Counted from the first letter of the stretch, positions 17,276-26,704 are shown. The stretch is 40,222 bases of DNA from JBGVMW01 sp045122835 (GCA_045122835.1 JBGVIB010000096.1:1-40222), one strand, 5' to 3'. Numbers and translations: made by a program. The notes: generated by a model from the letters alone, not told the origin.

Positions 17276-18496
17276 CTACAATACCAGATATTTAGGTACA
17301 CCATTTTCATAAGTCGGCATAATCTCACCCTGAATTAATGGTTTTAAGTAATCCATCATTTCCTGTGTAACATCATGTCCATCTGGTGTAATCCAGTCTA
17401 ATGGAACTGTTTTTTCGTTGTTTGCCACATCACGAACACGAACGCGACGGTAGCATACACGATACGGATCATTACTTTCACGAACAATGGAGGCCATAAC
17501 CCCTGTCATGCCCTCCATTGCACACTGGAATGCATGAAGTCCTAGCATTTTTGATTCCTCTAAATCTACACGACTGGCAATGTGGGACGCACAACGCTGC
17601 ATAAGGTTTAATTCAATGGAACGTACTTTACAACCTATCTTTGCACGAACCTGATCCTCTAAAAATCTTCCCGCTCCTGCAATGTAGCTGTGACCAAACA
17701 CATCCACAGCACCTGACTGCTGGGATTCCGAAATGTAAACGCCATTTTCATCCTTTAAGCCTTCACTGACTGCAACCACAACGGCCGGATGAATTGCCAA
17801 CTGCTCTTTTACATCTTCAATAAAACGGTCTACAGAAAAAGCTTTCTCACAAAGATAAATAAGACTTGGACCTCTGTCACCGTTTAATCTGGATAATGCA
17901 GAAGCTGCCGTCAGCCACCCTGCATTTCTACCCATACATTCTACAATGGTAACTGCAGGCATATCGTACACATTACAGTCACGAACAAGTTCCGCAAATG
18001 TAGTTGCAATATACTTTGCAGCTGAACCGAATCCCGGGCAATGGTCAATTTCCGGCAAATCATTGTCAATGGTTTTTGGCGCACCGATAATCTTGATATC
18101 TTCCACATCATTCATCACACAGAATCTTGACAGCTTATCTACTGTGTCCATGGAATCATTTCCGCCAATGTAAAAGAAATATCCTACATTTAATTCACGG
18201 AGATTTTCAATCATCTTCCAGTACTCATCTGGATTTTCTTCCGGTGTTTTTAATTTATAACGACAGGAACCTAATGCTGCTGCCGGTGTTTTGCTTAACA
18301 TATCAAGAGCAACTGTGTCATGCATCTGGTCACTTAAGTCCACGTATCTCTTTTCTATTACACCAAGGATACCATTCATGGAACCGTATATATGCTCTAC
18401 AGAGCCACTTGCCAATGCTCCACTGATAATACCTGCTACAGTAGAGTTGATAGCCGCTGTCGGACCACCAGACTGGGCAATCATTATATTTTTCAT
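17276..18496 (-). CDS. pfp: 6-phosphofructokinase, PPi-dependent type
   Basis: 406 residues, one intact PFK domain. The phosphate-donor loop reads GGNDS at 111-115 and the following motif is PKTIDND at 140-146. Asp in place of the second Gly and Lys in place of Gly (ATP enzymes have GGDGS and PGTIDND) are the residues that favour pyrophosphate over ATP. The reaction is fructose 6-phosphate + PPi = fructose 1,6-bisphosphate + Pi, reversible, in glycolysis. The start MKNIMIAQSGGPTAAIN follows GGTGTAGG. A second PFK elsewhere would be usual in clostridia. Donor specificity is inferred from residues only. Confidence 0.88.
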   Translation of the reverse strand: MKNIMIAQSGGPTAAINSTVAGIISGALASGSVEHIYGSMNGILGVIEKRYVDLSDQMHDTVALDMLSKTPAAALGSCRYKLKTPEENPDEYWKMIENLRELNVGYFFYIGGNDSMDTVDKLSRFCVMNDVEDIKIIGAPKTIDNDLPEIDHCPGFGSAAKYIATTFAELVRDCNVYDMPAVTIVECMGRNAGWLTAASALSRLNGDRGPSLIYLCEKAFSVDRFIEDVKEQLAIHPAVVVAVSEGLKDENGVYISESQQSGAVDVFGHSYIAGAGRFLEDQVRAKIGCKVRSIELNLMQRCASHIASRVDLEESKMLGLHAFQCAMEGMTGVMASIVRESNDPYRVCYRRVRVRDVANNEKTVPLDWITPDGHDVTQEMMDYLKPLIQGEIMPTYENGVPKYLVL

Positions 18497-18611
18497 AAAA
18501 TCCTACACCTTTCTGTGTTTTTACATTATTCAGACATTTGTAAAAATATTATCCGTCCGTGAATTGCTTTCGCAATCATCTGACTAGTACATTCAATTAT
18601 TTATATAATGG

Positions 18612-18641
18612 ACATAAGGCGGGCAAATATACCCGCCTTAT
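18612..18641 (-). terminator. Hairpin after carB
   Basis: A perfect 11-bp stem (ATAAGGCGGGC... with its complement, 18612-18641) sits 26 bases past the carB stop. On the minus strand it is followed by only a few T, so it may be a weak terminator or an mRNA 3'-end stabiliser. Confidence 0.55.
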
Positions 18642-18666
18642 CATCACCGCCGCTTAAAGTCTATCC

Positions 18667-21600
18667 TTAGCCACGGCTCTTAACTGTTGCAATATCAATT
18701 AATGTCAAATGCTGTGCACTTGCAGTCTCTAAACTGGTGATTAATGCCTCAGCTGTATCTAAGCTGGTTAATACGTTTACACCTGTTTCAATTGCGTTAC
18801 GGCGAATCAAGAAACCATCACGGCTCTTTTCGCTTCCGTTGGTTGGTGTATCAATAACCAAATCAATCTTATGTCCTAAAATTAAATCCATAAGGTTCGG
18901 TGATTCCTGCTCAATCTTGTTTACACGGGAAGCTTCCACACCGTTTTCATTTAATACGCGCGCTGTGCTTCTGGTTGCAAAAATCTTGTAGCCTAATGCT
19001 TTGAATCTTCTCGCAATGTCTACTACTTCTAACTTGTCCGCGTCTTTTACAGTGATAATCATCTGCTTATGCTTTGGAAGGTTGTATCCAGCTCCTAAGA
19101 ATGCTTTGTATAATGCTTCTTCAAAGGTGCTTGCAATACCTAATACTTCACCGGTAGACTTCATTTCAGGTCCAAGGCTGATATCTGCACCACGTAACTT
19201 CTCGAAGGAGAATACAGGCATCTTGATTGCAATGTAATCTGCTTCCTTCTGAAGTCCCGGTTCATAACCTAAATCCTTGATCTTATTGCCAATGATTACT
19301 TTTGTTGCCAGTTTTACAATCGGAATACCGGTTACCTTACTGATATATGGTACTGTACGACTAGAACGAGGATTTACCTCGATTACATACACTTCTTCTC
19401 CGCATACGATAAACTGGATATTGATAAGACCTACTACATGAAGTGCATTTGCTAACTTCTTTGTATAGTCTACAATTACTTTCTTTGTCTTCTCACTGAT
19501 GCTCTGTGCCGGATATACAGAAATACTATCACCAGAGTGAACACCTGCTCTCTCGATATGCTCCATGATACCTGGAATCAAGATATCTTCACCGTCACAT
19601 ACCGCATCTACTTCGATTTCTTTACCCATTAAGTACTTATCTACTAAGATTGGATGTTCCTGAGCAATACGGTTGATAATTCCAATGTATTCATCCACAT
19701 CACTATCAGAAACGGCAATCTGCATACCCTGTCCACCTAATACATAAGAAGGACGAACTAATACAGGATAACCTAATTCAGCAGCTGCTACCTTTGCTTC
19801 CTCAGCAGTAAATACGGTTCTTCCCTGAGGTCTTGGAATACAGCATTTCTCTAAGATTTCATCGAAAATTTCTCTATCTTCTGCTGCATCTACGTTCTCA
19901 GCTGATGTTCCTAAAATCGGAACCCCCATCTTCATAAGGGCTTCTGTCAGCTTGATAGCTGTCTGGCCACCGAACTGTACTACTGCACCATCTGGTTTCT
20001 CAATGTCTACAATACTTGCTACATCTTCCTCTGTTAAAGGCTCAAAGTATAATTTATCTGCAATATCAAAGTCTGTACTTACTGTCTCCGGGTTATTGTT
20101 TACAATAATTGTCTCCCAGCCTTCCTCACGGAATGCCCATGTAGAATGTACAGAACAGTAGTCGAACTCGATACCCTGTCCAATACGGATTGGACCAGAG
20201 CCTAATACTAATACTTTCTTCTTGCCAGAAGTTTCTTCTACTTCGTTCTCACTACCAAAGCATGAGTAGTAATATGGTGTAACAGCTTCAAACTCAGCTG
20301 CACAGGTATCAACCATCTTGTAACCTGCAACAATGCCATATTCCTTACGCAGGCTGCATACATCTTCTGCTGTTCTTCCTGTTAATTTTGCAATAACAGT
20401 ATCCGGGAACTCGATACGTTTTGCTTCTTTTAACAAGCTTTCTGTCAGAGGGCCTTTCTTTAACGCCTTCTCCATCTCAACGATAATTGCTAATTTATCA
20501 ATAAACCATGGGTCAATCTTTGTAATATCATTGATCTTTTCGTAAGAAACACCACGTCTTAATGCTTCTGCAATTACAAAGATTCGTCTGTCATCCACAC
20601 GGTGTAATGCCTTCTCTAATTCTTCATCGTCCAAATCTCTGAAATCATAAGACAATAAACTGTCCACATGCTGCTCTAAGGAACGAAGTGCTTTCATAAG
20701 CGCACCTTCAAAGTTGGTGCAAATACTCATAACTTCGCCTGTTGCTTTCATCTGTGTAGTAAGCGTTCTCTTTGCACTGATAAATTTATCAAATGGAAGT
20801 CTTGGAATCTTAACTACGCAGTAATCTAACATAGGCTCAAAGCTTGCATATGTCTTACCGGTAACAGAGTTCTTAATTTCATCTAATGTGTATCCTAATG
20901 CAATCTTTGCGGAAACCTTAGCAATTGGATAACCAGTTGCCTTGGAAGCCAACGCTGAAGAACGGCTTACACGAGGATTTACTTCGATTACACAGTATTC
21001 AAAGGAATCCGGCTTCAATGCGTACTGTACGTTACATCCACCAGTAATATTCAACTCACTGATAATGTTCAGTGCAGACGAACGGAGCATCTGGTATTCC
21101 TTGTCGCCTAATGTCTGGGAAGGTGCTACTACGATACTGTCACCTGTATGAACACCAACAGGGTCTAAGTTCTCCATGTTACATACAGTAATGCAGTTAC
21201 CATTGCTGTCACGCATTACTTCATATTCCACTTCCTTCCAGCCTGCAATACATCTTTCAACAAGAACCTGTCCTACACGGCTTAAACGAAGACCATTCTC
21301 TAAGATACTTACTAATTCATCTTCATTGTGAGCGATACCACCGCCGCTACCGCCCAATGTGTAAGCAGGACGAAGCACAACCGGATAACCGATGGTATTG
21401 GTAAATGCAATACCTTCTTCTACTGTATGAACGATTTCAGAAGCCGCACATGGCTCACCAATCTTTTCCATGGTAGCCTTGAACATTTCACGGTCTTCTG
21501 CTTTCTTAATGGTCTCTGGTGTAGTACCGATTAATTTTACATTATGTGCTTCTAAGAAACCACTTTCATCTAACTCCATAGCAAGGTTAAGCGCAGCCTG

Positions 21601-21876
21601 TCCACCTAATGTTGGAAGTACACTGTCCGGCTTCTCTTTAATAATTAACTGCTCTACAACCTTTGTAGTTAATGGCTCAATGTAAACCTTATCTGCAATG
21701 TCCTTATCGGTCATAATGGTAGCAGGGTTGGAGTTCACGAGTATTACTTCGATACCTTCCTCTTTTAAGGAACGGCATGCCTGTGTACCGGCATAATCAA
21801 ATTCTGCTGCCTGTCCAATTACGATTGGACCGGAACCAATTACTAAAACTTTTTTAATATTAGGATTCTTAGGCAT
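18667..21876 (-). CDS. carB: Carbamoyl-phosphate synthase, large subunit
   Basis: 1069 residues, full length. Two homologous ATP-grasp halves are visible: the first begins VLVIGSGPIVIGQAAEFDYAGTQA, the second VLVLGSGPIRIGQGIEFDYCSVH, each with its own RPAYTLGG or RPSYVLGG and EVNPR motif. A C-terminal MGS-like allosteric domain (about 940-1069, KIFATRSTARVLNENGV) binds effectors such as UMP. It makes carbamoyl phosphate from bicarbonate, two ATP and ammonia supplied by CarA, feeding pyrimidines and arginine. The ATG overlaps the carA stop codon, so expression is coupled. Confidence 0.98.
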   Translation of the reverse strand: MPKNPNIKKVLVIGSGPIVIGQAAEFDYAGTQACRSLKEEGIEVILVNSNPATIMTDKDIADKVYIEPLTTKVVEQLIIKEKPDSVLPTLGGQAALNLAMELDESGFLEAHNVKLIGTTPETIKKAEDREMFKATMEKIGEPCAASEIVHTVEEGIAFTNTIGYPVVLRPAYTLGGSGGGIAHNEDELVSILENGLRLSRVGQVLVERCIAGWKEVEYEVMRDSNGNCITVCNMENLDPVGVHTGDSIVVAPSQTLGDKEYQMLRSSALNIISELNITGGCNVQYALKPDSFEYCVIEVNPRVSRSSALASKATGYPIAKVSAKIALGYTLDEIKNSVTGKTYASFEPMLDYCVVKIPRLPFDKFISAKRTLTTQMKATGEVMSICTNFEGALMKALRSLEQHVDSLLSYDFRDLDDEELEKALHRVDDRRIFVIAEALRRGVSYEKINDITKIDPWFIDKLAIIVEMEKALKKGPLTESLLKEAKRIEFPDTVIAKLTGRTAEDVCSLRKEYGIVAGYKMVDTCAAEFEAVTPYYYSCFGSENEVEETSGKKKVLVLGSGPIRIGQGIEFDYCSVHSTWAFREEGWETIIVNNNPETVSTDFDIADKLYFEPLTEEDVASIVDIEKPDGAVVQFGGQTAIKLTEALMKMGVPILGTSAENVDAAEDREIFDEILEKCCIPRPQGRTVFTAEEAKVAAAELGYPVLVRPSYVLGGQGMQIAVSDSDVDEYIGIINRIAQEHPILVDKYLMGKEIEVDAVCDGEDILIPGIMEHIERAGVHSGDSISVYPAQSISEKTKKVIVDYTKKLANALHVVGLINIQFIVCGEEVYVIEVNPRSSRTVPYISKVTGIPIVKLATKVIIGNKIKDLGYEPGLQKEADYIAIKMPVFSFEKLRGADISLGPEMKSTGEVLGIASTFEEALYKAFLGAGYNLPKHKQMIITVKDADKLEVVDIARRFKALGYKIFATRSTARVLNENGVEASRVNKIEQESPNLMDLILGHKIDLVIDTPTNGSEKSRDGFLIRRNAIETGVNVLTSLDTAEALITSLETASAQHLTLIDIATVKSRG

Positions 21877-22949
21877 TATTTTGTTACCTCCATCATTTTA
21901 ATAAAGCGGTCAAACAGGTACGCGGAATCCTGTGGTCCAGGACACGCTTCCGGGTGGAACTGTACGGTAAAGATATTCTTGCCGATGTATTTCAATCCCT
22001 CTACTGTTCCGTCATTTACATTTACAAAGCTTACCTCTGCTACTCCTTCCGGCATCTTGTCTACGTCTACTACATAGCCATGATTCTGGGAAGAAATATA
22101 GACACGATTGGTCTCTAAATCTTTAACCGGATGGTTACCACCACGGTGTCCGTACTTCATTTTATGAGTGTCACCACCGGTTGCCAGTGCCATTAACTGA
22201 TGGCCTAAACAGATGGCAAAAATTGGAACTTCTGAATCGTACAATTTCTTAATCTCATCAATGATTGTTCCACAATCCTTTGGATCTCCAGGGCCATTTG
22301 ATAACATGATTCCGTCTGGATTGGATGCTAAAATTTCCTCAGCTGAAGTTCTTGCCGGGTAAATAGTTACTTCACATCCTCTTTCGTTCAAGGACTTTGC
22401 AATGTTATTCTTTGCACCAAAATCAAGCAATGCTACTTTCTTGCCATCTCCCGGCAACACTTTCTTTTCACTGCATGTTACCTTGTCTACAACATTTCCA
22501 GTTGCGTACTGCTTCATTTTTGCAATTGCTTCTTCTACATTATAATTCTCGTTTGTAGTAATCATACCATTCATGGTACCCTTCTCACGAAGAATCTTTG
22601 TCAATGCTCTTGTGTCAATATTTGCAATTCCTGGGATATCATGTTCTTTAAGAAAATGCTGAATGGTATCTTCGCTGCGGAAGTTACTTGGCATTCTAGA
22701 AAGTTCACGAACAATATATGCATCCGGCCATGGCTTTAAGGATTCCATATCCTCATGGCAAATGCCGTAATTACCGATAAGCGGATAGGTCATTACAACG
22801 GCCTGTCCTGCATAAGAAGGATCTGTTAATACTTCTAAATAACCTGTCATTGAGGTATTGAAAACCACTTCACTCACTACTTCTTTTTCTGCACCAATAC
22901 TGGTACCTGTAAAGACGGTTCCATCCTCAAGTATCAAAAAAGCTTTCAT
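21876..22949 (-). CDS. carA: Carbamoyl-phosphate synthase, glutaminase subunit
   Basis: 357 residues from MKAFLILEDG, chosen because GGAGG stands six bases before it. The N-terminal CPSase small-chain domain is followed by a class I glutamine amidotransferase: the nucleophile Cys247 lies in FAICLGHQ, and the His-Glu pair in QFHPEACPGP. It releases ammonia from glutamine and passes it to CarB. The upstream DNA carries a promoter and an early terminator hairpin, suggesting attenuation. Confidence 0.98.
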   Translation of the reverse strand: MKAFLILEDGTVFTGTSIGAEKEVVSEVVFNTSMTGYLEVLTDPSYAGQAVVMTYPLIGNYGICHEDMESLKPWPDAYIVRELSRMPSNFRSEDTIQHFLKEHDIPGIANIDTRALTKILREKGTMNGMITTNENYNVEEAIAKMKQYATGNVVDKVTCSEKKVLPGDGKKVALLDFGAKNNIAKSLNERGCEVTIYPARTSAEEILASNPDGIMLSNGPGDPKDCGTIIDEIKKLYDSEVPIFAICLGHQLMALATGGDTHKMKYGHRGGNHPVKDLETNRVYISSQNHGYVVDVDKMPEGVAEVSFVNVNDGTVEGLKYIGKNIFTVQFHPEACPGPQDSAYLFDRFIKMMEVTK

Positions 22950-23071
22950 TTTTTCCTCCATTCCACCTGCAACGGTATAGTTCTTTTTAATTTTTTGGTT
23001 CTTTTGGACAATAATATCTGTGAAACACGTGTTTTTTTGTATATTTCGACACTATTTTCCTATATTTGCTC

Positions 23072-23153
23072 AAAAAAAAAGACACTACTTATAGTTGGAG
23101 CGTCCTCCTTCTTAAATTGTAAAAATTTTATCATATATAAAAATTTTTTTCAA
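23072..23153 (-). promoter_or_regulatory. carAB promoter and attenuator-like terminator
   Basis: On the minus strand, TTGAAA (23148-23153), 17 bp and TAAAAT (23125-23130) form a strong promoter. The RNA would start near 23118, pass AAGGAGG, and fold GACGCT...AGTGTC (23081-23104, with an inner 3-bp stem) straight into U9 (23072-23080). A terminator only about 45 nt from the start, 120 bases before carA, fits transcription attenuation. No PyrR-binding loop is recognisable. The remaining gap up to 23313 has a small ACAGTT/AACTGT hairpin at about 23203-23220 that may end the upstream gene. Confidence 0.55.
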
Positions 23154-23313
23154 CTACTTTTTTCTTCTCATTTATACCATTTTTTTGTATAAATTGTATA
23201 AACAGTTGCGAAAACTGTAGCAATTACCTATCATGAAACCCTACTATTGTGCTGACCAACTGATATTTAGACAAAACCACCTGTCTCTATATCAGCTGGC
23301 CAGTACACGAATA

Positions 23314-23844
23314 CTAACCAAACATCTTTTCACAAAGATGAATAAACTCCTGGTACTCCGGATAAGACGACATATCACTCAAAGCATCTGCCACTCCTTT
23401 ATAATACCACCCTTGCATATTTTTATCCTTCATTTTGAAGAATTCCCATACCACATCTCCATGTTTTTCAAATTCACGGTTCAGGGAACGGATATTACTT
23501 AGCTTATCTCCTAAGATTAATATTTTTTCTTCTAAGGTTTTCTCCCTAATATGGTCAATGGTGTGCTGTTTGCGCTCCATCCATGTTTTGGACTTATCTT
23601 CGCTTTCTGACTGGACAAAGTCTGCAACCCGCTTGCCAAATTCTGCTTCTATCTGCTCATAGGTTACCGGGGTATCTTCTATGGTATCATGGAGTAAAGC
23701 TGCCGCTAACAGTTCGGTGTCTGTTGTCATATTAGATACAATAACGCATGTTTCCATTGGATGTACAATGTACGGTTTTCCTGAAACTTTTCGTGAATGG
23801 CCACGGTGTGCTTCTGATGCAAATTTTATCGCTTTTTCTAACAT
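23314..23844 (-). CDS. HD-domain (p)ppGpp hydrolase-like protein (Mesh1/SpoT hydrolase type)
   Basis: 176 residues made of a single HD domain. The metal and catalytic residues are in place: H28 in KPYIVHP, H52-D53 with E56-D57 in LLHDTIEDTPV, and the later Asp in LGDKLSNIRSL. This matches the hydrolase half of RelA/SpoT proteins and the small alarmone hydrolases (Mesh1 type). There is no synthetase, TGS or ACT domain. The likely reaction is removal of the 3'-diphosphate from (p)ppGpp; activity on other nucleotides such as NADPH, reported for animal Mesh1, cannot be excluded. It is monocistronic. Confidence 0.88.
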   Translation of the reverse strand: MLEKAIKFASEAHRGHSRKVSGKPYIVHPMETCVIVSNMTTDTELLAAALLHDTIEDTPVTYEQIEAEFGKRVADFVQSESEDKSKTWMERKQHTIDHIREKTLEEKILILGDKLSNIRSLNREFEKHGDVVWEFFKMKDKNMQGWYYKGVADALSDMSSYPEYQEFIHLCEKMFG

Positions 23845-23930
23845 AAATGCCCTCTTTGTCTTTCTCGGTTGTTGTATTTTTTATGGTTGATTTTCTGTGC
23901 TGTCTGTATGATAATGGTAGCAATGTTGCG

Positions 23931-23990
23931 AATTTCACATCCACTAAAAGCGACTCCTTATTATCTGCTTAGGAATATGCTATACCGGAG
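23931..23990 (-). repeat. Partial copy of the 10952/11566 repeat family
   Basis: The block TTTCAC-x-TCCACTAAAAGCG, then TATCTGCTTAGGAATATGC, matches the 3' half of the repeat core and the first bases of the arm of copy 2; a distal GGCAACTCAC resembles the outer arm. The other half of the core and its matching arm are absent, so it is a decayed remnant. It lies in the 310-bp gap between two divergent genes, 11 kb from the main pair. Confidence 0.65.
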
Positions 23991-24065
23991 CATGTTTGGC
24001 AACTCACTACATTATTGACATTTTATGGTTTCTTAATGCCAATATAATAACATACAAAAGGCTCC

Positions 24066-24116
24066 TTTCGCAATTATAAGTTAGTAGGCGTTTCGCAATT
24101 ATCTATTATAAGTTAG
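24066..24116 (+). repeat. Pair of direct repeats before the PD-(D/E)XK-like gene
   Basis: TTTCGCAATTATAAGTTAG at 24066-24084 is repeated at 24091-24116 with seven extra bases inside. The pair is about 40 bases from the start codon, where a promoter or operator would lie. Confidence 0.45.
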
Positions 24117-24154
24117 AATGGAGCACCACAATTTCACCTTAGAAAGGCTTTATT

Positions 24155-24913
24155 ATGGAAGAAAATTTATCATTTACTGCGGAGCAGGTGCGATTTCAGC
24201 ATGCCTGTGATGTTATTTTTCACAAACAGGTGCAGCGGGACAGTATTGGTACGCTGAGCGAAAAAACACTTCATGCCGCCTTAAAATATTATTTTGAACC
24301 AGATGTGTCCAAACAGGAAGTTCGAATTGGGCGTATGGTGGCCGATATTTATAATGGGGATGATATTATTGAGATCCAGACAAGACAGTTTAATAAACTT
24401 CGAAATAAATTAGACTTTTTTCTGCCGGATTATCATGTGACGATTGTGCATCCCATTGCTGTTAGAAAACGTATTTTTCAGGTTGACCCTGAGACAGGGG
24501 CAGTGTCAAAGGGAAGGTTATCTCCTGTGAAAGGGAGCAAGTATCATATTTTCCCGGAACTTTATAAAATCAAATCCTATCTGCATAATGAACATTTGCA
24601 TTTTTGTATTATGTTGTTGGAAACGGAAGAATATCGCATTATGCCGCCACAGGGTAAGCGGCGCAGACGCCAGAAAATCAATAGTGACAAGGTGCCAAAG
24701 ACGCTGATTGATGAAATTTATATCAACTGTGTGGATGATTATGTACAGCTTCTGCCAACCGATTTGCCGGAGGAGTTTACTTCTAATGATTTTTCTGTAG
24801 CTGCGGGAATTCCAGTTTCACTGGCACAGTCAGCACTTAATATTTTGTTTGATACAGGGACAGTCATACGAGTTGGAAAAGCTGGTCAGGCTTATTTGTA
24901 CCGGGTGAAGTGA
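24155..24913 (+). CDS. Unknown protein with a PD-(D/E)XK nuclease-like motif set
   Basis: 252 residues; I do not recognise an established family with certainty. Near the N-terminus a helix with a Glu (LSEKTLHAALKYYF, E36) is followed by a strand with Asp64 (RMVADI) and another with E73-x-Q75 (DIIEIQTRQF). The order E...D...ExQ/K is the catalytic pattern of PD-(D/E)XK nucleases such as Holliday-junction and VRR-Nuc enzymes. A Lys/Arg-rich stretch (GKRRRRQK, about 166-173) and a C-terminal winged-helix-like region (FTSNDFSVAAGIPVSLAQSALNILFDTGTVIRVGK) follow, both suited to DNA. The start has AGAAAGG upstream. It could be a repair or restriction-type nuclease. No partner gene is coupled to it; the convergent neighbour is a DUF234 ATPase. 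Confidence 0.7.
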   Translation: MEENLSFTAEQVRFQHACDVIFHKQVQRDSIGTLSEKTLHAALKYYFEPDVSKQEVRIGRMVADIYNGDDIIEIQTRQFNKLRNKLDFFLPDYHVTIVHPIAVRKRIFQVDPETGAVSKGRLSPVKGSKYHIFPELYKIKSYLHNEHLHFCIMLLETEEYRIMPPQGKRRRRQKINSDKVPKTLIDEIYINCVDDYVQLLPTDLPEEFTSNDFSVAAGIPVSLAQSALNILFDTGTVIRVGKAGQAYLYRVK

Positions 24914-24980
24914 GGTTGTACAATAAAAATTGGTATAAAAATACCCTACCGGCTTAAACCAGCAGGGTTGCCTAGATTGT

Positions 24981-26378
24981 TTATTTGTAGATGTCTTCCA
25001 GCGTTATCAGCTGAACCTCGCCGCGCTCTTGTGCCTGAAGAAGTCCATCTGTAAATCCTCCTTTAGAGAAGATATAGTAGTGGTAATTGTTGCCTTTTCC
25101 GAAAACCGATGCGTAATCCCTAATTAAATCAAGTTCATCCACACCAATTTTCTCATTTCTGTATTTGCAAGAACCGATAATATAGTCCTTACCCTCAACA
25201 GGTGTTCCGACAATATCAATCTGTATCTGCTTTTTCTTCTTCGGATCTGTACCCCACCATTGACCAATCTCACTCAGTTCAATGGGAAGACTATCCAAAT
25301 AATAAAGCAGGTAATCCTGACACATCTTCTCAAAAATCAGGCCCATGTAATCCGGAAGGTACTGCTTTACAGCGTGTGGATAGGTCTTTGCAATTCTACC
25401 GGAGTCAATGGCACTCATATTGATTAGCACAAATCGATACCAGAAACGGAAGAAGTTGTCTGCCAGCAGATAGATGGTTTTCTTGCCTGGTTTTTCTGTG
25501 ATTGGAGTTTCCTTTTTGGCAATACCAAGGTCAATCAGCGTTTTGAGATACTTCGATACAACCGAATTCTCCTCGCCGACCTTCATCTTGATATCATTCA
25601 TTCGAGAAGCGCCCTCTGCAATCGCTTTGATGATTGCATTGTAAATAGCTGGTTCCCGGAGTTCCTGTTTCAGCAGATTTCCCGGCTCCTCATATAGATA
25701 GCTTGAACGGTCAAAGAAGTTATCCAGCAAGGCTTCATCTACGCTATCTCTCACATCTAACTTATTGATATAATGAGGAACACCTCCTGTGATCCCATAA
25801 ATCAGGGAATTATCTTCTGCCGACAGATTCGGATGGAACACAGCTGTTTCTTTATAGTCCAGAGGCTCAATCTTAAACTGACCAGTTCGTCTGCCATACA
25901 GTGGACTTTCCTTACCAAGCACCTGACTCTCCATAAAGCTCATAGACGAACCACAAAGAATCAAATACATCTTGGACTCTGTCCATTTGTGGTCGATGAT
26001 ATGCTGCAGCATTGCTGAAATGGCAGGTTTTGCTTTCGCAAGATACGGATACTCGTCAATGACAAAGATGATTCGTTTCTCCTTTGAAAGTGCTGTCAGC
26101 TCATCCAAGGCGGCATCATAAGACCTAAACTCCGGTGCCGACTCCATATCAGGCCGCTCAAAGCTCATAATCGACTTTGAAAGAGCCTCCAGATTTTCCT
26201 TTCCTGTCGTATTCAATGCCGAGAAGAAAATGGTCGGCTTATCCTTACAGAACTCATTGATCAGTGCTGTTTTACCAACACGTCGCCTGCCATAGATGAC
26301 AATGCACTCAAATTTATCTCCCGCATACCGCTTATTCAGCTTCCGAAGCTCATCCTCGCGGCAATAAAATTGACGCAT
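24981..26378 (-). CDS. AAA-type ATPase with DUF234 C-terminal domain
   Basis: 465 residues. The N-terminal P-loop domain of the archaeal-ATPase (PF01637) class has Walker A GRRRVGKT at 30-37 and Walker B IIFVIDEYPYL at about 103-113, and a sensor stretch LILCGSSMSFME. A winged-helix region follows, then the DUF234 domain, whose end (VGTPVEGKDYIIGSCKYRNEKIGVDELDLI) has the D...SCKYR look of a PD-(D/E)XK-type fold. These stand-alone STAND/MNS-related ATPases are common and of unknown role, often linked to mobile DNA or defence. The start MRQFYCREDEL follows GGAGGTGA. A repeat-rich region lies just upstream. Confidence 0.9.
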   Translation of the reverse strand: MRQFYCREDELRKLNKRYAGDKFECIVIYGRRRVGKTALINEFCKDKPTIFFSALNTTGKENLEALSKSIMSFERPDMESAPEFRSYDAALDELTALSKEKRIIFVIDEYPYLAKAKPAISAMLQHIIDHKWTESKMYLILCGSSMSFMESQVLGKESPLYGRRTGQFKIEPLDYKETAVFHPNLSAEDNSLIYGITGGVPHYINKLDVRDSVDEALLDNFFDRSSYLYEEPGNLLKQELREPAIYNAIIKAIAEGASRMNDIKMKVGEENSVVSKYLKTLIDLGIAKKETPITEKPGKKTIYLLADNFFRFWYRFVLINMSAIDSGRIAKTYPHAVKQYLPDYMGLIFEKMCQDYLLYYLDSLPIELSEIGQWWGTDPKKKKQIQIDIVGTPVEGKDYIIGSCKYRNEKIGVDELDLIRDYASVFGKGNNYHYYIFSKGGFTDGLLQAQERGEVQLITLEDIYK

Positions 26379-26394
26379 CCGCTCACCTCCGATA

Positions 26395-26444
26395 ATTATA
26401 CTCGTGAGTTAGTAACTCGTAAGTTACTTTCTTACGAGTATAAT
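26395..26444 (-). promoter_or_regulatory. Nested palindromes and direct repeats upstream of the DUF234 ATPase
   Basis: Perfect 11-bp arms ATTATACTCGT (26395-26405) and ACGAGTATAAT (26434-26444) enclose a second perfect inverted repeat, AGTAACT/AGTTACT (26411-26417, 26422-26428). ACTCGTRAGTTA occurs twice in direct orientation 15 bp apart (26400-26411, 26415-26426), and ACTCGTAAG once more on the other strand. This clustering 17 bases upstream of the start suggests a multi-site operator. The rest of the gap up to 26700 shows no gene. Confidence 0.5.
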
Positions 26445-26704
26445 AAATCAGCTTGCTTGCAAAGTCAAGTAAAATAAATCGCGTTTTCAGAACCGGTCAA
26501 AGTCCGATTGACATGCCAGTTCTTTGTACGGATGGACCTAAGTCAATACCTTGGACACAAAAAGTTGAACTTTTATCTCCCCGTCTTTAGGATTTAGCAC
26601 TATAATCTTTGGGAGTTCAATTTAATACAAAATATTTACAGTCGGCATAAATGCTGACTTATAGAAATATTTCTGTTTTGTTTCTGTTTTCACTTATTTG
26701 TCTT

